Positions 24,630-33,342 of a DNA stretch of 64,000 nt are shown here, one piece after another. Position 1 is the first letter of the stretch, and each line of letters begins with the position of its first letter. The notes beneath the pieces are model-generated. The model did no database searches and was not told the DNA's origin. It saw only the letters and a program-made list of their open reading frames with translations. The stretch is from CAYONZ01 sp964405465 (GTDB lineage: Bacteria > Bdellovibrionota > Bdellovibrionia > Bdellovibrionales > JAMPXM01): positions 1 through 64,000 of the forward strand of contig CAYONZ010000019.1 in the NCBI GenBank assembly GCA_964405465.1, given 5' to 3'. A program made the translations under genes and the position numbers.

Positions 24630-26087
24630 CTATTCCAAACGATAATTAGGAGCTTCTTTCGTAATGCTCACATCATGGACATGCGACTCACGTAAACCCT
24701 GAGGAGAAATCTTCACAAATTTCACTCGTTTTTGAAGCTCAGCAATTGTAACCGCGCCCATATACCCCATGCCCGACTTTAGGCCACCCAAAAGCTGATG
24801 TAATATGGCGCTCGCAGAGCCCTTGTATGGAACTCGTCCTTCAATTCCTTCAGGGACCAACTTATCATCCTGCACTTCAGCCTGAAAATACCTGTCTTTC
24901 GAACCCTTGGCCATGGCTCCCAAGCTTCCCATTCCACGGTAGACTTTGTAGGTTCTTCCTTGAAAAAGGACAGTTTCTCCTGGGCTCTCATCTGCTCCAG
25001 CCAAAAGATTACCAATCATCACGGCATTTGCACCCAAAGCTAAAGCCTTGGTTATGTCACCGGAATATTGAATTCCACCATCTGCAATAATCGATCGTCC
25101 AAGCTTTTTGGCAGCGGCCGAGCAGTCCATCACCGCCGAAATCTGTGGCATTCCCACTCCAGCAACAATCCGAGTCGTACAAATACTTCCAGGACCAACA
25201 CCAACTTTCACTACATCCGCACCAGCATGAATGAGAGCTTCAGTCCCATCTTTTGTCACAACATTTCCCGCGACAATGATGACATCTTTAAAATTTGAGC
25301 TCACCCACTTCACCATATTCAGCACATTCTTGGAATGGCCATGAGCCGTGTCAATCGCGAGAACATCTACTCCCGCTGCAGCGAGGGCCGCGGCACGATC
25401 ATGTGCAGTTGCATCGACACCAAGTGCCGCACCAACCATTAAGCGTCCATGAGAGTCTTTGGTAGCCAAAGGAAAAGCCTGAGCCTTTTCAATATCCTTA
25501 ATGGTAATCAACCCCTTCAAGACACCCTTCTTGTCGACAACAGGAAGTTTTTCTATTCGATGCTTTTGCAAAATTCGTTTAGCCTGTTCGAGAGTGGTGC
25601 CTTCTTCTGTGGTCACCAGATTTTCTTTGGTCATAATGTTAGACACAGGTTGATTCACATTATTTTCAAACCGCAAATCACGATTCGTTAGAATTCCAAC
25701 CAAAAGTCCATCAACGGTAATGGGAACTCCGCTAATCGAGTACTTTTGCATTAGGGCCAATGCCGCAGACACTTTTTCATTTGGACCGAGCGTGATCGGA
25801 TCCATAATCATACCACTCTCGTATTTTTTTACCTTTTCAACTTCAAGAGCTTGGAGTTCAAGAGGAAGATTCTTATGAATAATTCCCAAACCTCCCTGCT
25901 GAGCCATAATGCGAGCCAATCGATTTTCTGTGACGGTGTCCATTGCTGCAGAAATAATTGGACAGTTCAAAAACTTGCCACGTGCAAATTCACTTCGTGT
26001 GGAAATCTCACTCGGCACCACCTCAGAAAACTGCGGAACCAATAAAATATCATCAAACGTCAACGCTGTTTCAAATTCCTTTACCAT
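24630..26087 (-). CDS. guaB: Inosine-5'-monophosphate dehydrogenase
   Basis: A 485-residue NAD-dependent enzyme that oxidises IMP to XMP, the committed step of guanine nucleotide synthesis. The catalytic Cys is in GVGPGSICTTRIVAGVG; the mobile flap and C-terminal YRGMGSLGAM block are present; a CBS pair is inserted after the first strands (NEKVSAALALMQKYSISG, then a second copy around TTEEGTTLEQAKRILQKH). CBS domains bind purine nucleotides and tune activity. ATG 26087 is chosen because GGAGGT precedes it by five bases; a longer frame starts at 26105 but encloses that binding site. It is followed by guaA after eight bases. Confidence 0.97.
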   Translation of the reverse strand: MVKEFETALTFDDILLVPQFSEVVPSEISTRSEFARGKFLNCPIISAAMDTVTENRLARIMAQQGGLGIIHKNLPLELQALEVEKVKKYESGMIMDPITLGPNEKVSAALALMQKYSISGVPITVDGLLVGILTNRDLRFENNVNQPVSNIMTKENLVTTEEGTTLEQAKRILQKHRIEKLPVVDKKGVLKGLITIKDIEKAQAFPLATKDSHGRLMVGAALGVDATAHDRAAALAAAGVDVLAIDTAHGHSKNVLNMVKWVSSNFKDVIIVAGNVVTKDGTEALIHAGADVVKVGVGPGSICTTRIVAGVGMPQISAVMDCSAAAKKLGRSIIADGGIQYSGDITKALALGANAVMIGNLLAGADESPGETVLFQGRTYKVYRGMGSLGAMAKGSKDRYFQAEVQDDKLVPEGIEGRVPYKGSASAILHQLLGGLKSGMGYMGAVTIAELQKRVKFVKISPQGLRESHVHDVSITKEAPNYRLE

Positions 26088-26178
26088 GAGACCTCCATTG
26101 TCCATCTCGTCCAGGCATAAACCAAAAAGTCACCAACCAGCAAAACTGTAATTCCCACTGCAAAAGGTAGAAATTCCA

Positions 26179-26718
26179 TCAAATCCCGAGAGGTGTTTTC
26201 TCAATGACCTCAGCATCCGCATACCACGACTTATATTTCAAATAGTTGTCTGCCGACTTATCAAGAAAAGCCAATTCTTCAGGGGTTAATTTGCGAATAG
26301 CCTTGGCCGGACGACCCAAAATTAAAGTACCCTCTTCAAACTTCGCGTTCTCTGTCACTAGAGATCCAGCTCCAACGATACACCGCGCTGGTATGTGGGC
26401 ATTATCCATCAAAATAGCCCCCATGCCGATGAGACAAAGGTCATCAACTCGACATCCATGCAAGATAACCGAATGCCCAATGGTCACCCTACGTCCCAAA
26501 GTTGTAAACGCTTTTTTAAAAGTACAATGAATGACCGTACCATCCTGAACATTGGTCTCATCACCGATGCGAATGGGGCCAACATCACCACGAATGACCG
26601 TATTAAACCATACAGAACAATCCCGACCGAGCTCCACATCTCCGATAATCTGTGAGCTTGGCGCCAGAAATGTTCCCTCTCCGACCTTAGGAGCATGTCC
26701 CAATAATTTCATAATCAT
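26179..26718 (-). CDS. Gamma-carbonic-anhydrase-like left-handed beta-helix protein
   Basis: A 179-residue hexapeptide-repeat protein of the YrdA/PaaY/gamma-CA-like group. Successive left-handed beta-helix turns are visible (GDVELGRDCSVWFNTVIRGD, then GDETNVQDGTVIHC). The three histidine zinc ligands fit VIHC and GHSVILHG. The C-terminal helix LTPEELAFLDKSADNYLKY is standard. Members trimerise and bind Zn or Fe; only some show carbonic anhydrase activity, and PaaY hydrolyses thioesters. ATG 26718 is used; a second ATG two codons on is equally possible. It sits eight bases after the nuclease gene and 91 before guaB. Confidence 0.9.
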   Translation of the reverse strand: MIMKLLGHAPKVGEGTFLAPSSQIIGDVELGRDCSVWFNTVIRGDVGPIRIGDETNVQDGTVIHCTFKKAFTTLGRRVTIGHSVILHGCRVDDLCLIGMGAILMDNAHIPARCIVGAGSLVTENAKFEEGTLILGRPAKAIRKLTPEELAFLDKSADNYLKYKSWYADAEVIEKTPLGI

Positions 26719-26726
26719 GGAATTGA

Positions 26727-27320
26727 TTACATCATGTAACTGGTTTTCTTGGTACCAATTTCAGATTCGATTTCAGCCTTTTCAAGATCCTGAAAATCGC
26801 CCAAATTTATCTGTCTCGCCTGCACAATCAGTTCTGGCTTGATATAGATTTTGACTTTTTGCGCCAAACACATCGCCAGCGCCTCAGCTGCCGTTGTTTT
26901 TATAGATTTAGATGAGCCATCGTTCATTGACAAAACCAATTGAACACCCCATCTGATGCCACGCAACTCGGTCATCTCCAAACGAACAGCTTGTGCGTCA
27001 AACGCCTGAAGCAATTTAGCAAAAAGATCAATCATGGACTCACCGGTATGTCCCATTTGTCGAGCCAACAAAACATCAACATCGAGCGCCGACAACCAAA
27101 TTGGCACGGTCATATTATCGTCTGCTGCCAATAAAAAAATTGGATGCGTTTTTACAAGCCCCACGGTCACGCCAACTGGTCGCAATTCAATCCAACCACC
27201 ACGATCAGAATCAAAGCCCTGCGACCCAGAATAAAGCGCTTTGCCACCCTCAAAATTTCTTCGCATAGAAACCTTAAGAGACATGCGCGGCTTGTTGATA
27301 TCGGGAACAGGCAATTTCAT
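26727..27320 (-). CDS. Bifunctional-nuclease-domain (DUF151) protein
   Basis: A 197-residue cytoplasmic protein with the BFN/DUF151 domain: ELRPVGVTVGLVKTHPIFLL followed by TVPIWLSALDVDVLLARQ, then a helix and the ALAMCLAQKVKIYIKPELI end typical of the family. The name comes from plant and mycobacterial members with reported DNase and RNase activity; in most bacteria the role is unproven. About 45 N-terminal residues rich in Lys, Arg and Met precede the domain. Start: GTG at 27353 is also in frame; ATG 27320 has a weak GGGAGA 11-12 bases upstream. It follows miaB closely and precedes the gamma-CA gene. Confidence 0.82.
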   Translation of the reverse strand: MKLPVPDINKPRMSLKVSMRRNFEGGKALYSGSQGFDSDRGGWIELRPVGVTVGLVKTHPIFLLAADDNMTVPIWLSALDVDVLLARQMGHTGESMIDLFAKLLQAFDAQAVRLEMTELRGIRWGVQLVLSMNDGSSKSIKTTAAEALAMCLAQKVKIYIKPELIVQARQINLGDFQDLEKAEIESEIGTKKTSYMM

Positions 27321-27373
27321 TTCGTTGATTTCTCCCAAAAAAATTTTCTTCACACTTACAAATCACTGAAACC

Positions 27374-28798
27374 CTATACTGATGCAACCACTTCACCACG
27401 TAAGACCGTAGGAAAGGCCTTATTGATCTTTACCGAACAAACTTTTCCAACAAATGACTGCGCCTGATCCGGAGCCAAAACATAAACAAGTTTGTTTTGA
27501 GTTGAACGCCCCACCATAACCTTTTCTTCACTTCGTACTTCTTCGATCAATACCTCTAAAACCTGACCATCATATTTTTTCGCCATAGCAAAGGCCATAT
27601 CTCGATGACTCGCAATCAACCGAGATAGACGATCTTTTTTGACTTCCTCTGCAACCTGATCCTCATACCGAGCGGCCTTGGTAAATGGTCGGGGACTGTA
27701 TTTGAAGGCATAAATATTTTCAAAGCCAACTTTTTCAACCAAAGTCATCGTGTCCAAAAATTGCTCTTCTGTTTCTCCAGGAAAACCAACGATCAAGTCA
27801 GTCGACAAAACAACACCTGGGATTCCGGCTTTGATCATTTCCACTTTTTCAAAATATTCTTCGCGCGTGTAATTGCGATTCATCCTCTGGAGAACTTCTG
27901 TGTTTCCGCTTTGCGCAGGCAAATGTATGTAATCCATGATCTTCGCGCGATATTTCTGCGAAATATCTATTAAATTTTGGTCAAAGTCTTTGGGGTGAGG
28001 CGAGGTGTATCGCACCCGCAATAGGTCCGTATCTTCACAAAGAGCGGTTAGCAGTTTGCCAAAATCAGCACCACACGAAGATTTATATGAGTTCACATTC
28101 TGCCCAAGGAGTGTCACCTCGCGCACTCCTCGATCGGTCAGCTTTTTAACATCCTCTAAAACTTCTCGAAGCGATCGGCTACGTTCGCGACCGCGAGTAA
28201 ATGGAACCACACAAAAGGTACAAAAATTATCACAACCCTTCATGATGTTAACGAATGTGGCCACCCCAGGATTTCGAATCATAGTTTCGATTTGATAGGG
28301 TTTTTCGTTTTCAAAACGAGCTGCCACAACCTTACTCTCGGTTTTCAATCGGCCCACAATTGATGGCAGCTGATCTATGGCATCCGGACCAAACACGAAA
28401 TCAAGAACAGGTACATCCTTTAACAACTTTTCTTTTTCCTGCTGAGCTACACAGCCCGCAACTCCGACTCGCAGGTCAGGGTTAGCAGCCTTAAGATCAC
28501 GGTACCATCCCGCCTCGGACCACACTTTATGAACGGGCTTCTCACGGACACTGCAAGAATTGATAATGATGAGCGAGGCATCTTCTGGCTTTTGAACCGG
28601 GCGATAGTCAACCATCTCAAGCAAGCTATACATCCGCTCAGTATCGTTGACATTCATCTGACAGCCATAGGTTGAAATATAAACACCTTTATCTAGACTC
28701 GATCTTGACTGAGCTGATGGCTTGATTTTTGGTGAAGCAGCTCGAGCCTTTTCACCAACTTCATTAACCTGTCCTTGCGAATCCTGTACATCTGGCAT
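27374..28798 (-). CDS. miaB: tRNA-2-methylthio-N6-dimethylallyladenosine synthase
   Basis: A 474-residue radical-SAM methylthiotransferase acting on A37 of tRNAs that read U-starting codons. The N-terminal UPF0004 domain has the three Cys that ligate the auxiliary cluster (STYGCQMN, INSCSVRE, AGCVAQ); the radical-SAM cluster is in GCDNFCTFCVVPFTRGRE; a C-terminal TRAM domain ends the protein. Length equals E. coli MiaB (474). ATG 28798 is chosen, with GGGGGT before it; the frame is open further upstream to 28900, adding residues unlike the family. The gene is divergent from the unknown gene at 28933 and leads the long minus-strand run ending in the FlgT-like genes. Confidence 0.96.
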   Translation of the reverse strand: MPDVQDSQGQVNEVGEKARAASPKIKPSAQSRSSLDKGVYISTYGCQMNVNDTERMYSLLEMVDYRPVQKPEDASLIIINSCSVREKPVHKVWSEAGWYRDLKAANPDLRVGVAGCVAQQEKEKLLKDVPVLDFVFGPDAIDQLPSIVGRLKTESKVVAARFENEKPYQIETMIRNPGVATFVNIMKGCDNFCTFCVVPFTRGRERSRSLREVLEDVKKLTDRGVREVTLLGQNVNSYKSSCGADFGKLLTALCEDTDLLRVRYTSPHPKDFDQNLIDISQKYRAKIMDYIHLPAQSGNTEVLQRMNRNYTREEYFEKVEMIKAGIPGVVLSTDLIVGFPGETEEQFLDTMTLVEKVGFENIYAFKYSPRPFTKAARYEDQVAEEVKKDRLSRLIASHRDMAFAMAKKYDGQVLEVLIEEVRSEEKVMVGRSTQNKLVYVLAPDQAQSFVGKVCSVKINKAFPTVLRGEVVASV

Positions 28799-28932
28799 AA
28801 TAGACCCCCACCCCGTTCGGAAAATTGAAATCTTTTCCGATACTTCCACATTGAGACTCAAGAAGATTCGAGATATAAGGAAGGACTTGTTTGAAGTCAA
28901 ACTATGTCAAAAATCAGTTTATCGAGGTGACT

Positions 28933-29499
28933 ATGGATCCCCGTAACCCCAGCTCAACAAAATGGACCGCTTTTCCGCCTGAGTTTGCAAACCAGGTTCT
29001 GGAGGTCCTCAATGAAAAGTTCGAAGACCAAAAAGAATCAGGTCGTTTCATCTTTGATGGTCGAATTTATCCAGCAGAGCTGCTGCTTCGCCTTGGTTAT
29101 CTCGAACACGGCCGATTAAGACAGGTCAATATCGATTTGTCTCTGGATTTTGAATCCGACAAACAAAATGCACTTCAGTTGGTTCACGACGCCTTGTCTT
29201 TGGCCGGTGATCTTTTTGAACAGTATTTTGATGCCGAGGGCGATGAAGAACTAATGGATGATCTCCATTGGCCACACTATTGGTCCCCAGTTCAATTCGA
29301 AAAAATGACATACTACTTTCAGTACAACTCCGAAAACACTGATCTTGAAGCAGAGGCCAACCGCCTTTTAGGAATTGAAACCAGCGAAATGGTGAATGAG
29401 CTCGAGCTGTCTGAAGATGCGCTGGCAATGGCGGAAGTCAATAGCGAACTGGCCAAAGAAATTCAAAAAAAGATACGCAGTAGCGAACACTACAATTGA
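28933..29499 (+). CDS. Unknown acidic cytoplasmic protein
   Basis: A 188-residue protein without signal peptide or membrane segment. ATG 28933 is preceded by GAGGTG at a short spacing; a TTG at 28891 is also in frame. The protein is rich in Glu, Asp and Leu and has several aromatic residues in the segment WPHYWSPVQFEKMTYYFQYN. A strand-like block, GRLRQVNIDLSLDF, is followed by helices. I recognise no family and suggest no function. It is a single gene between divergent miaB and a bidirectional terminator, so it is likely to be transcribed alone. Confidence 0.72.
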   Translation: MDPRNPSSTKWTAFPPEFANQVLEVLNEKFEDQKESGRFIFDGRIYPAELLLRLGYLEHGRLRQVNIDLSLDFESDKQNALQLVHDALSLAGDLFEQYFDAEGDEELMDDLHWPHYWSPVQFEKMTYYFQYNSENTDLEAEANRLLGIETSEMVNELELSEDALAMAEVNSELAKEIQKKIRSSEHYN

Positions 29500-29553
29500 T
29501 TTTACTTTCTGGTACTTAAGTTTGTCCTGAGAGTTGACATGTCGGACTGCCCC

Positions 29554-29589
29554 AATAAAAAAAGCCCTTCAACGAGGGCTTTTTTTATT
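29554..29589. terminator. Bidirectional intrinsic terminator
   Basis: AGCCCT (29563-29568) pairs with AGGGCT (29575-29580) round TCAACG, and the stem is flanked by A7 on the 5' side and T7 on the 3' side, extending to AATAAA/TTTATT. It works on either strand and lies 55 bases after the unknown gene and 67 before the stop of the convergent H1-like gene. Confidence 0.9.
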
Positions 29590-29655
29590 AGTTTATCCAT
29601 AGGGCGCTCCTCACCAGGTCGGAGTTGAAACACCCTGCAACTTTAGTGAATTTGC

Positions 29656-30525
29656 CTAAAATTCGTCATCATCACGACCGGTAGTTGCACCAGCATCGGC
29701 TGACATACCACGAACCTCATCAAGATAATTTTCCTCTTCAAATTCATTTTCAACGCTAGCCTCATCAATTTCAAGTTCTTGAATGGCAGCCATAAAGTCT
29801 TTCTCGCTACGAAGATCTTTGCGCAGGATCTCAAGGTATTTATCGGGATATCTAGACGTCAAATCTTCAATATATTTTGACAGTTTTCCCTCCGTCAGAA
29901 TCTTCTTACGAACCTGGATATTCTTCCAATACAGCAGATAGTGATAACGGCAATATCCATCAACCATCGCGGCCTGATCACAGTCACGCGTGCGACAATA
30001 ACGACGACCCTCGGCATCTGTCAAAATCACCTCAACAGGAGGCGTTTCAGAATTCTTTTGAGCCTCAGCAGCCACGTCTTTTGCTTTTACTGGTTGCGTG
30101 GCAATAACTTTTTTGCCCTTTGGTTCAGAGACTTTTAGATCCTTCTTTTCATTTTTGTCGACAGACTTGACAGGGCCTTTGGCAACGCTCGCTCGAACCG
30201 GAGGAACCATGCTCGGCTTCATAGTTGGTTTCGGCGCGTCTTTCTTTTTGACCTCGATCTTCTTATTGCGATCTTTTTGCTCATGACCCTTCTTGACTGA
30301 AGCTTTGCTATCAAACTTCGCACTTGACCTCACATCTGCTTTTGCCGAGGACTTCGAATGCTCTTTACCTTTTGCCGCAGGCGCGCCTTTTTTTGCTGGC
30401 CCAGATTTAATAGGTTTTACCGCTGCCTTTTTGACTACCGCTTTTTTATGAACAACTGGAGCAGCTTTCTTAGCTTTTGCCGCTGCCTTTTTAGATGCCT
30501 TTGAAGAAGGAGAATGACTCGCCAT
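29656..30525 (-). CDS. Histone-H1-like lysine-rich protein with C-terminal Cys/His motif
   Basis: A 289-residue protein of two parts. Residues 1 to about 160 are a disordered Lys/Ala/Pro/Ser-rich tail with KKAAAKAKKAAP-type repeats like bacterial H1-like DNA-compacting proteins. From about 165 a folded domain begins with YCRTRDCDQAAMVDGYCRYH, a Cys-x4-Cys-x9-Cys-x2-His knuckle (Cys177, Cys182, Cys192, His195) that could bind zinc, followed by a charged helical stretch with two helices and an acidic tail. DNA or RNA binding by the tail is plausible; what the knuckle binds is unknown. The gene is preceded by a gap of 102 bases. No start alternative is needed. Confidence 0.7.
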   Translation of the reverse strand: MASHSPSSKASKKAAAKAKKAAPVVHKKAVVKKAAVKPIKSGPAKKGAPAAKGKEHSKSSAKADVRSSAKFDSKASVKKGHEQKDRNKKIEVKKKDAPKPTMKPSMVPPVRASVAKGPVKSVDKNEKKDLKVSEPKGKKVIATQPVKAKDVAAEAQKNSETPPVEVILTDAEGRRYCRTRDCDQAAMVDGYCRYHYLLYWKNIQVRKKILTEGKLSKYIEDLTSRYPDKYLEILRKDLRSEKDFMAAIQELEIDEASVENEFEEENYLDEVRGMSADAGATTGRDDDEF

Positions 30526-30627
30526 GATAACACCTCAAAACTAACTGTTAAAAGAAGAATGATTGAAGCCTTGCCTTGCAGGTGTCAACCATCTTTTTAC
30601 TCTGCTACAGACAAAACTGAGTTCTTG

Positions 30628-31689
30628 TTATTGAACTCGTATCGCTCCGTCCTTGGTCCGCACTGAAATGGACCCTTTCCCCAGCCCATTCAATTTACCT
30701 GTAATGACTTTTTTGATTCCCAGATGAACGGGTTTATTCAATGGGGCAGGGGACCACATCGTGCCCTCTTCAGTCTGAAGCTTGAGTCCGACTCCAGCCG
30801 TTGATTTCAATTTGATCGAAACATTGCCGTGTATCGTCTCGATTTGCACATCTGGCTCGGATTCAATTTGAGCACTTACTCCACCATCATCTGTTTTACC
30901 ACGTAAAGACCCTTGAAATGCAGAAACCGACAGTGCGCCTTTGCCCAAATCAAAGTCGACTCCCCCACTGGATTTCAAAACTTGCACATTGCCCAAGCGA
31001 GAGACCACCCGAATTGCACCGTGCACCTGAGAAATATTTGAGTCACCAGAGAAATTTTTGACTACCAAATCACCCTCAAGGCCTTGAATTCCAACTTTGC
31101 CTTGTTGCTGCTCAATCTCAACTCGACCCTTCTGATCTTCAATTTGAATATTGCCCTTTACTCCCTGAATTTTTACTTCGCCTTCGTTTTTGGACATCTT
31201 AATTTCGCCATCAACAAAAACGATCTTGAAATCATTTTTGCCCTTCGAAGTCAGTAATGATCCCTCCCGCAAAGTCACCTCAAGTGGCTGACGGCCGACT
31301 TCGATTTCTATTGTAAACTCTGGCACCACCGGTTGCGACTCAGACCAAATGCTTTTCTCTGGAGGCCCTTTAGCTTCAATATTCAATGTTCCACTCTCAA
31401 GCGACGACACCAAATTCCAAGCATCTCCGGATGGGCCAACCTCTTTTTCAGGGATTATTTTTCGAGCCCTAACTAAAACTTGTGGAGAATCCGTTGCGAT
31501 CACCTTAACAGCGGCCCTGTATGCTGAAATTTGAATACGGGAGACATCTGCAGATTTAAATGCCGACTCTTTTAAATTGATTTCCCTCGAGGAAACTTCA
31601 AAGGGGAACAAGATTAACAAAACGATCGGTAAAGCAATCGTCAGGTTCTTTAGGTCAATTGCTTTGTTGTTTTTAAAAAAATATTTCAT
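30628..31689 (-). CDS. Exported repeat-rich protein, DUF4097-like beta-helix pattern
   Basis: A protein of 353 residues from ATG 31689, where GGGGTGA lies 7-8 bases upstream; the frame extends to 31734. A long hydrophobic segment (IALPIVLLILFPFEV) gives a signal peptide or anchor. The mature part is a run of short beta repeats with recurring glycine and valine, such as GEVKIQGVKGNIQIEDQKG, then VEIEQQQGKVGIQGLEG, which recalls DUF4097/adhesin-head proteins that form a right-handed beta-helix. A repeat period of about 17-20 residues is visible over the centre. It carries no recognisable catalytic residue. A surface or periplasmic role is likely but undefined. Confidence 0.62.
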   Translation of the reverse strand: MKYFFKNNKAIDLKNLTIALPIVLLILFPFEVSSREINLKESAFKSADVSRIQISAYRAAVKVIATDSPQVLVRARKIIPEKEVGPSGDAWNLVSSLESGTLNIEAKGPPEKSIWSESQPVVPEFTIEIEVGRQPLEVTLREGSLLTSKGKNDFKIVFVDGEIKMSKNEGEVKIQGVKGNIQIEDQKGRVEIEQQQGKVGIQGLEGDLVVKNFSGDSNISQVHGAIRVVSRLGNVQVLKSSGGVDFDLGKGALSVSAFQGSLRGKTDDGGVSAQIESEPDVQIETIHGNVSIKLKSTAGVGLKLQTEEGTMWSPAPLNKPVHLGIKKVITGKLNGLGKGSISVRTKDGAIRVQ

Positions 31690-31992
31690 CCTTCGGTCAC
31701 CCCAATCAATTGCTTCCATTGCCAGCGCAGTCATAGAGTGTCTCTATGACATTAAAAACAACTCGAACTACGTAGCTCTGCCTCAGCTTCCCATTGGCTT
31801 CAGTGAGCGTCAAGCCCAGCGTCTTACGACTTAAAATATAAGCATCGCCCTATTCATTCGGATTTCTTTTTTGAAATTTGAAGACGAAGAGCACTTCGAC
31901 CCAAATTGGCATACTCTTGCTGCAGCCCACCCCATTGGTCTCGTTGACAACATCGATTCCCGAAGCTTTACTCGCAGTCAATAGGAGGAATT
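31690..31992. other. Divergent intergenic region before thiolase
   Basis: This 303-base gap holds the promoters of the minus-strand repeat protein and the thiolase. The only sure element is the ribosome binding site AGGAGG at 31983-31988 for the thiolase. No hairpin, RNA gene or repeat was found by eye. Confidence 0.45.
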
Positions 31993-33168
31993 ATGAAAAA
32001 CGTCTATATCACAAGTGCCGTGCGCACACCGGTTGGTTCTTTTCAAGGTTGCTACTCGGAACTTCCAGCTCCAAAACTTGGCGCAATCGCCATCAAAGAA
32101 GCTCTTAAACGCTCGCAATTATCGGCTGATCAAGTCGACGAAGTCATTATGGGTGAGGTTTTAACTGCTGGAGTAGGACAGGCTCCTGCAAGACAGGCAG
32201 CCATCTATGCTGGTCTCTCCAACTCGACGCCATGCCTGACAATTAACAAAGTTTGTGGCTCTGGACTGAAGGCAGTTATGCTTGCCGCTGATAGCATTGC
32301 ACTTGGCAACACTGAAATTGCAATCGCTGGCGGCCAAGAAAATATGACCCTTGCACCACATCTCTTAGAGAAATCACGAACAGGATTTCGCATGGGAAAT
32401 ACTTCGTTAGCTGATTCTATGATTGTCGACGGATTGTGGGATCCCTACAACAATTTTCACATGGGAAATGCGGCGGAACTCTGCGTGAAAGAATACCATT
32501 TCACCCGCGAACAACAAGACGCCTTTGCAATCGACAGTTACCAAAAAGCCCAGAAGGCCATTGCAAGTGGTGCTTTTAAGAACGAAATCGCTCCGGTAGA
32601 AATTGCAGGAAGAAAAGGGACCATTGTTGTCGACAAAGATGAAGAGCCGTTCAAAACAGATTTCGAAAAAGTTCCAGCGTTACGTGCAGCATTCGACAAA
32701 GCGGGAACAATCACTGCGGCAAATGCTAGTAAAATCAACGATGGCGCGGCGGCAATTGTCCTAATGAGTGAAGAGTCTATGAAGAAAAAAGGATTGAAAC
32801 CTTTGGCAAAAATAGTGGCTCATGCCACATTTGCACACGATCCGAAGTGGTTTACCACAGCACCAGTGGGAGCAATAAAAAAAGCTCTCGCAAAGGCGCA
32901 CCTTAATACAGGCGACATCGACCTTTGGGAAATCAATGAGGCCTTCGCGAATGTCACGATGGCCGCAATGAAGGACCTCGAGATTCCAGCTGCAAAGGTT
33001 AATGTTCATGGTGGTGCCGTGGCAATTGGCCACCCGATCGGAGCATCTGGCGCGCGAATTCTGACAACTTTAACTCATGCTCTGCATACTCACTCTAAAC
33101 GATACGGTCTAGCGACACTATGTATTGGCGGCGGCGAAGCCGTTGCCGTCATAATTGAGCGCACGTAA
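31993..33168 (+). CDS. Acetyl-CoA C-acetyltransferase (thiolase)
   Basis: A 391-residue thiolase, normal length, that joins two acetyl-CoA to acetoacetyl-CoA or cleaves 3-ketoacyl-CoA. The nucleophile Cys88 lies in NKVCGSGLKAV; the active-site His is in GGAVAIGHPIGASGAR; the second Cys is in TLCIGGGEAVAVI. It resembles the short-chain biosynthetic group (PhaA/AtoB-like) more than FadA, and no fadB partner is adjacent, so a degradative role is less likely. AGGAGG precedes the ATG by four bases. A 14-bp hairpin lies just after the stop. The gene stands alone on the plus strand. Confidence 0.94.
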   Translation: MKNVYITSAVRTPVGSFQGCYSELPAPKLGAIAIKEALKRSQLSADQVDEVIMGEVLTAGVGQAPARQAAIYAGLSNSTPCLTINKVCGSGLKAVMLAADSIALGNTEIAIAGGQENMTLAPHLLEKSRTGFRMGNTSLADSMIVDGLWDPYNNFHMGNAAELCVKEYHFTREQQDAFAIDSYQKAQKAIASGAFKNEIAPVEIAGRKGTIVVDKDEEPFKTDFEKVPALRAAFDKAGTITAANASKINDGAAAIVLMSEESMKKKGLKPLAKIVAHATFAHDPKWFTTAPVGAIKKALAKAHLNTGDIDLWEINEAFANVTMAAMKDLEIPAAKVNVHGGAVAIGHPIGASGARILTTLTHALHTHSKRYGLATLCIGGGEAVAVIIERT

Positions 33169-33177
33169 TTTGTTTGA

Positions 33178-33210
33178 GGTGAAACCTAAAGATACACTTT
33201 AGGTTTCACC
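33178..33210. terminator. 14-bp perfect hairpin after the thiolase gene
   Basis: GGTGAAACCTAAAG (33178-33191) is perfectly complementary to CTTTAGGTTTCACC (33197-33210) around ATACA. It begins ten bases after the stop of the thiolase gene. The T tract expected of an intrinsic terminator is not adjacent, so it may instead be an mRNA 3' end or processing structure. Confidence 0.6.
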
Positions 33211-33290
33211 ATGTTTGGATCTTGAATTTTTATGTTACAATTTCGATATTGGATCAAGTTCCATGCTTTTTGTTGGACAGACCAGTTTAA

Positions 33291-33335
33291 CCTTCGTTTA
33301 ATAAACACATGCGCAAAAAAATATTCGAACGAAGG
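33291..33335 (+). promoter_or_regulatory. 8-bp inverted repeat overlapping a barrel gene's ribosome binding site
   Basis: CCTTCGTT (33291-33298) is complementary to AACGAAGG (33328-33335); the second arm covers the AAGG of AAGGAG (33332-33337), the Shine-Dalgarno for ATG 33343. A possible promoter, TTGGAC at 33273 with TTTAAT at about 33297, would begin transcription after the first arm, in which case the repeat acts on DNA if at all. Confidence 0.4.
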
Positions 33336-33342
33336 AGATCAA

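Noticed and set aside
24827..26045. Several plus-strand frames of 64-87 residues opposite guaB
   Set aside because: They are shadows of a conserved enzyme gene on the minus strand.
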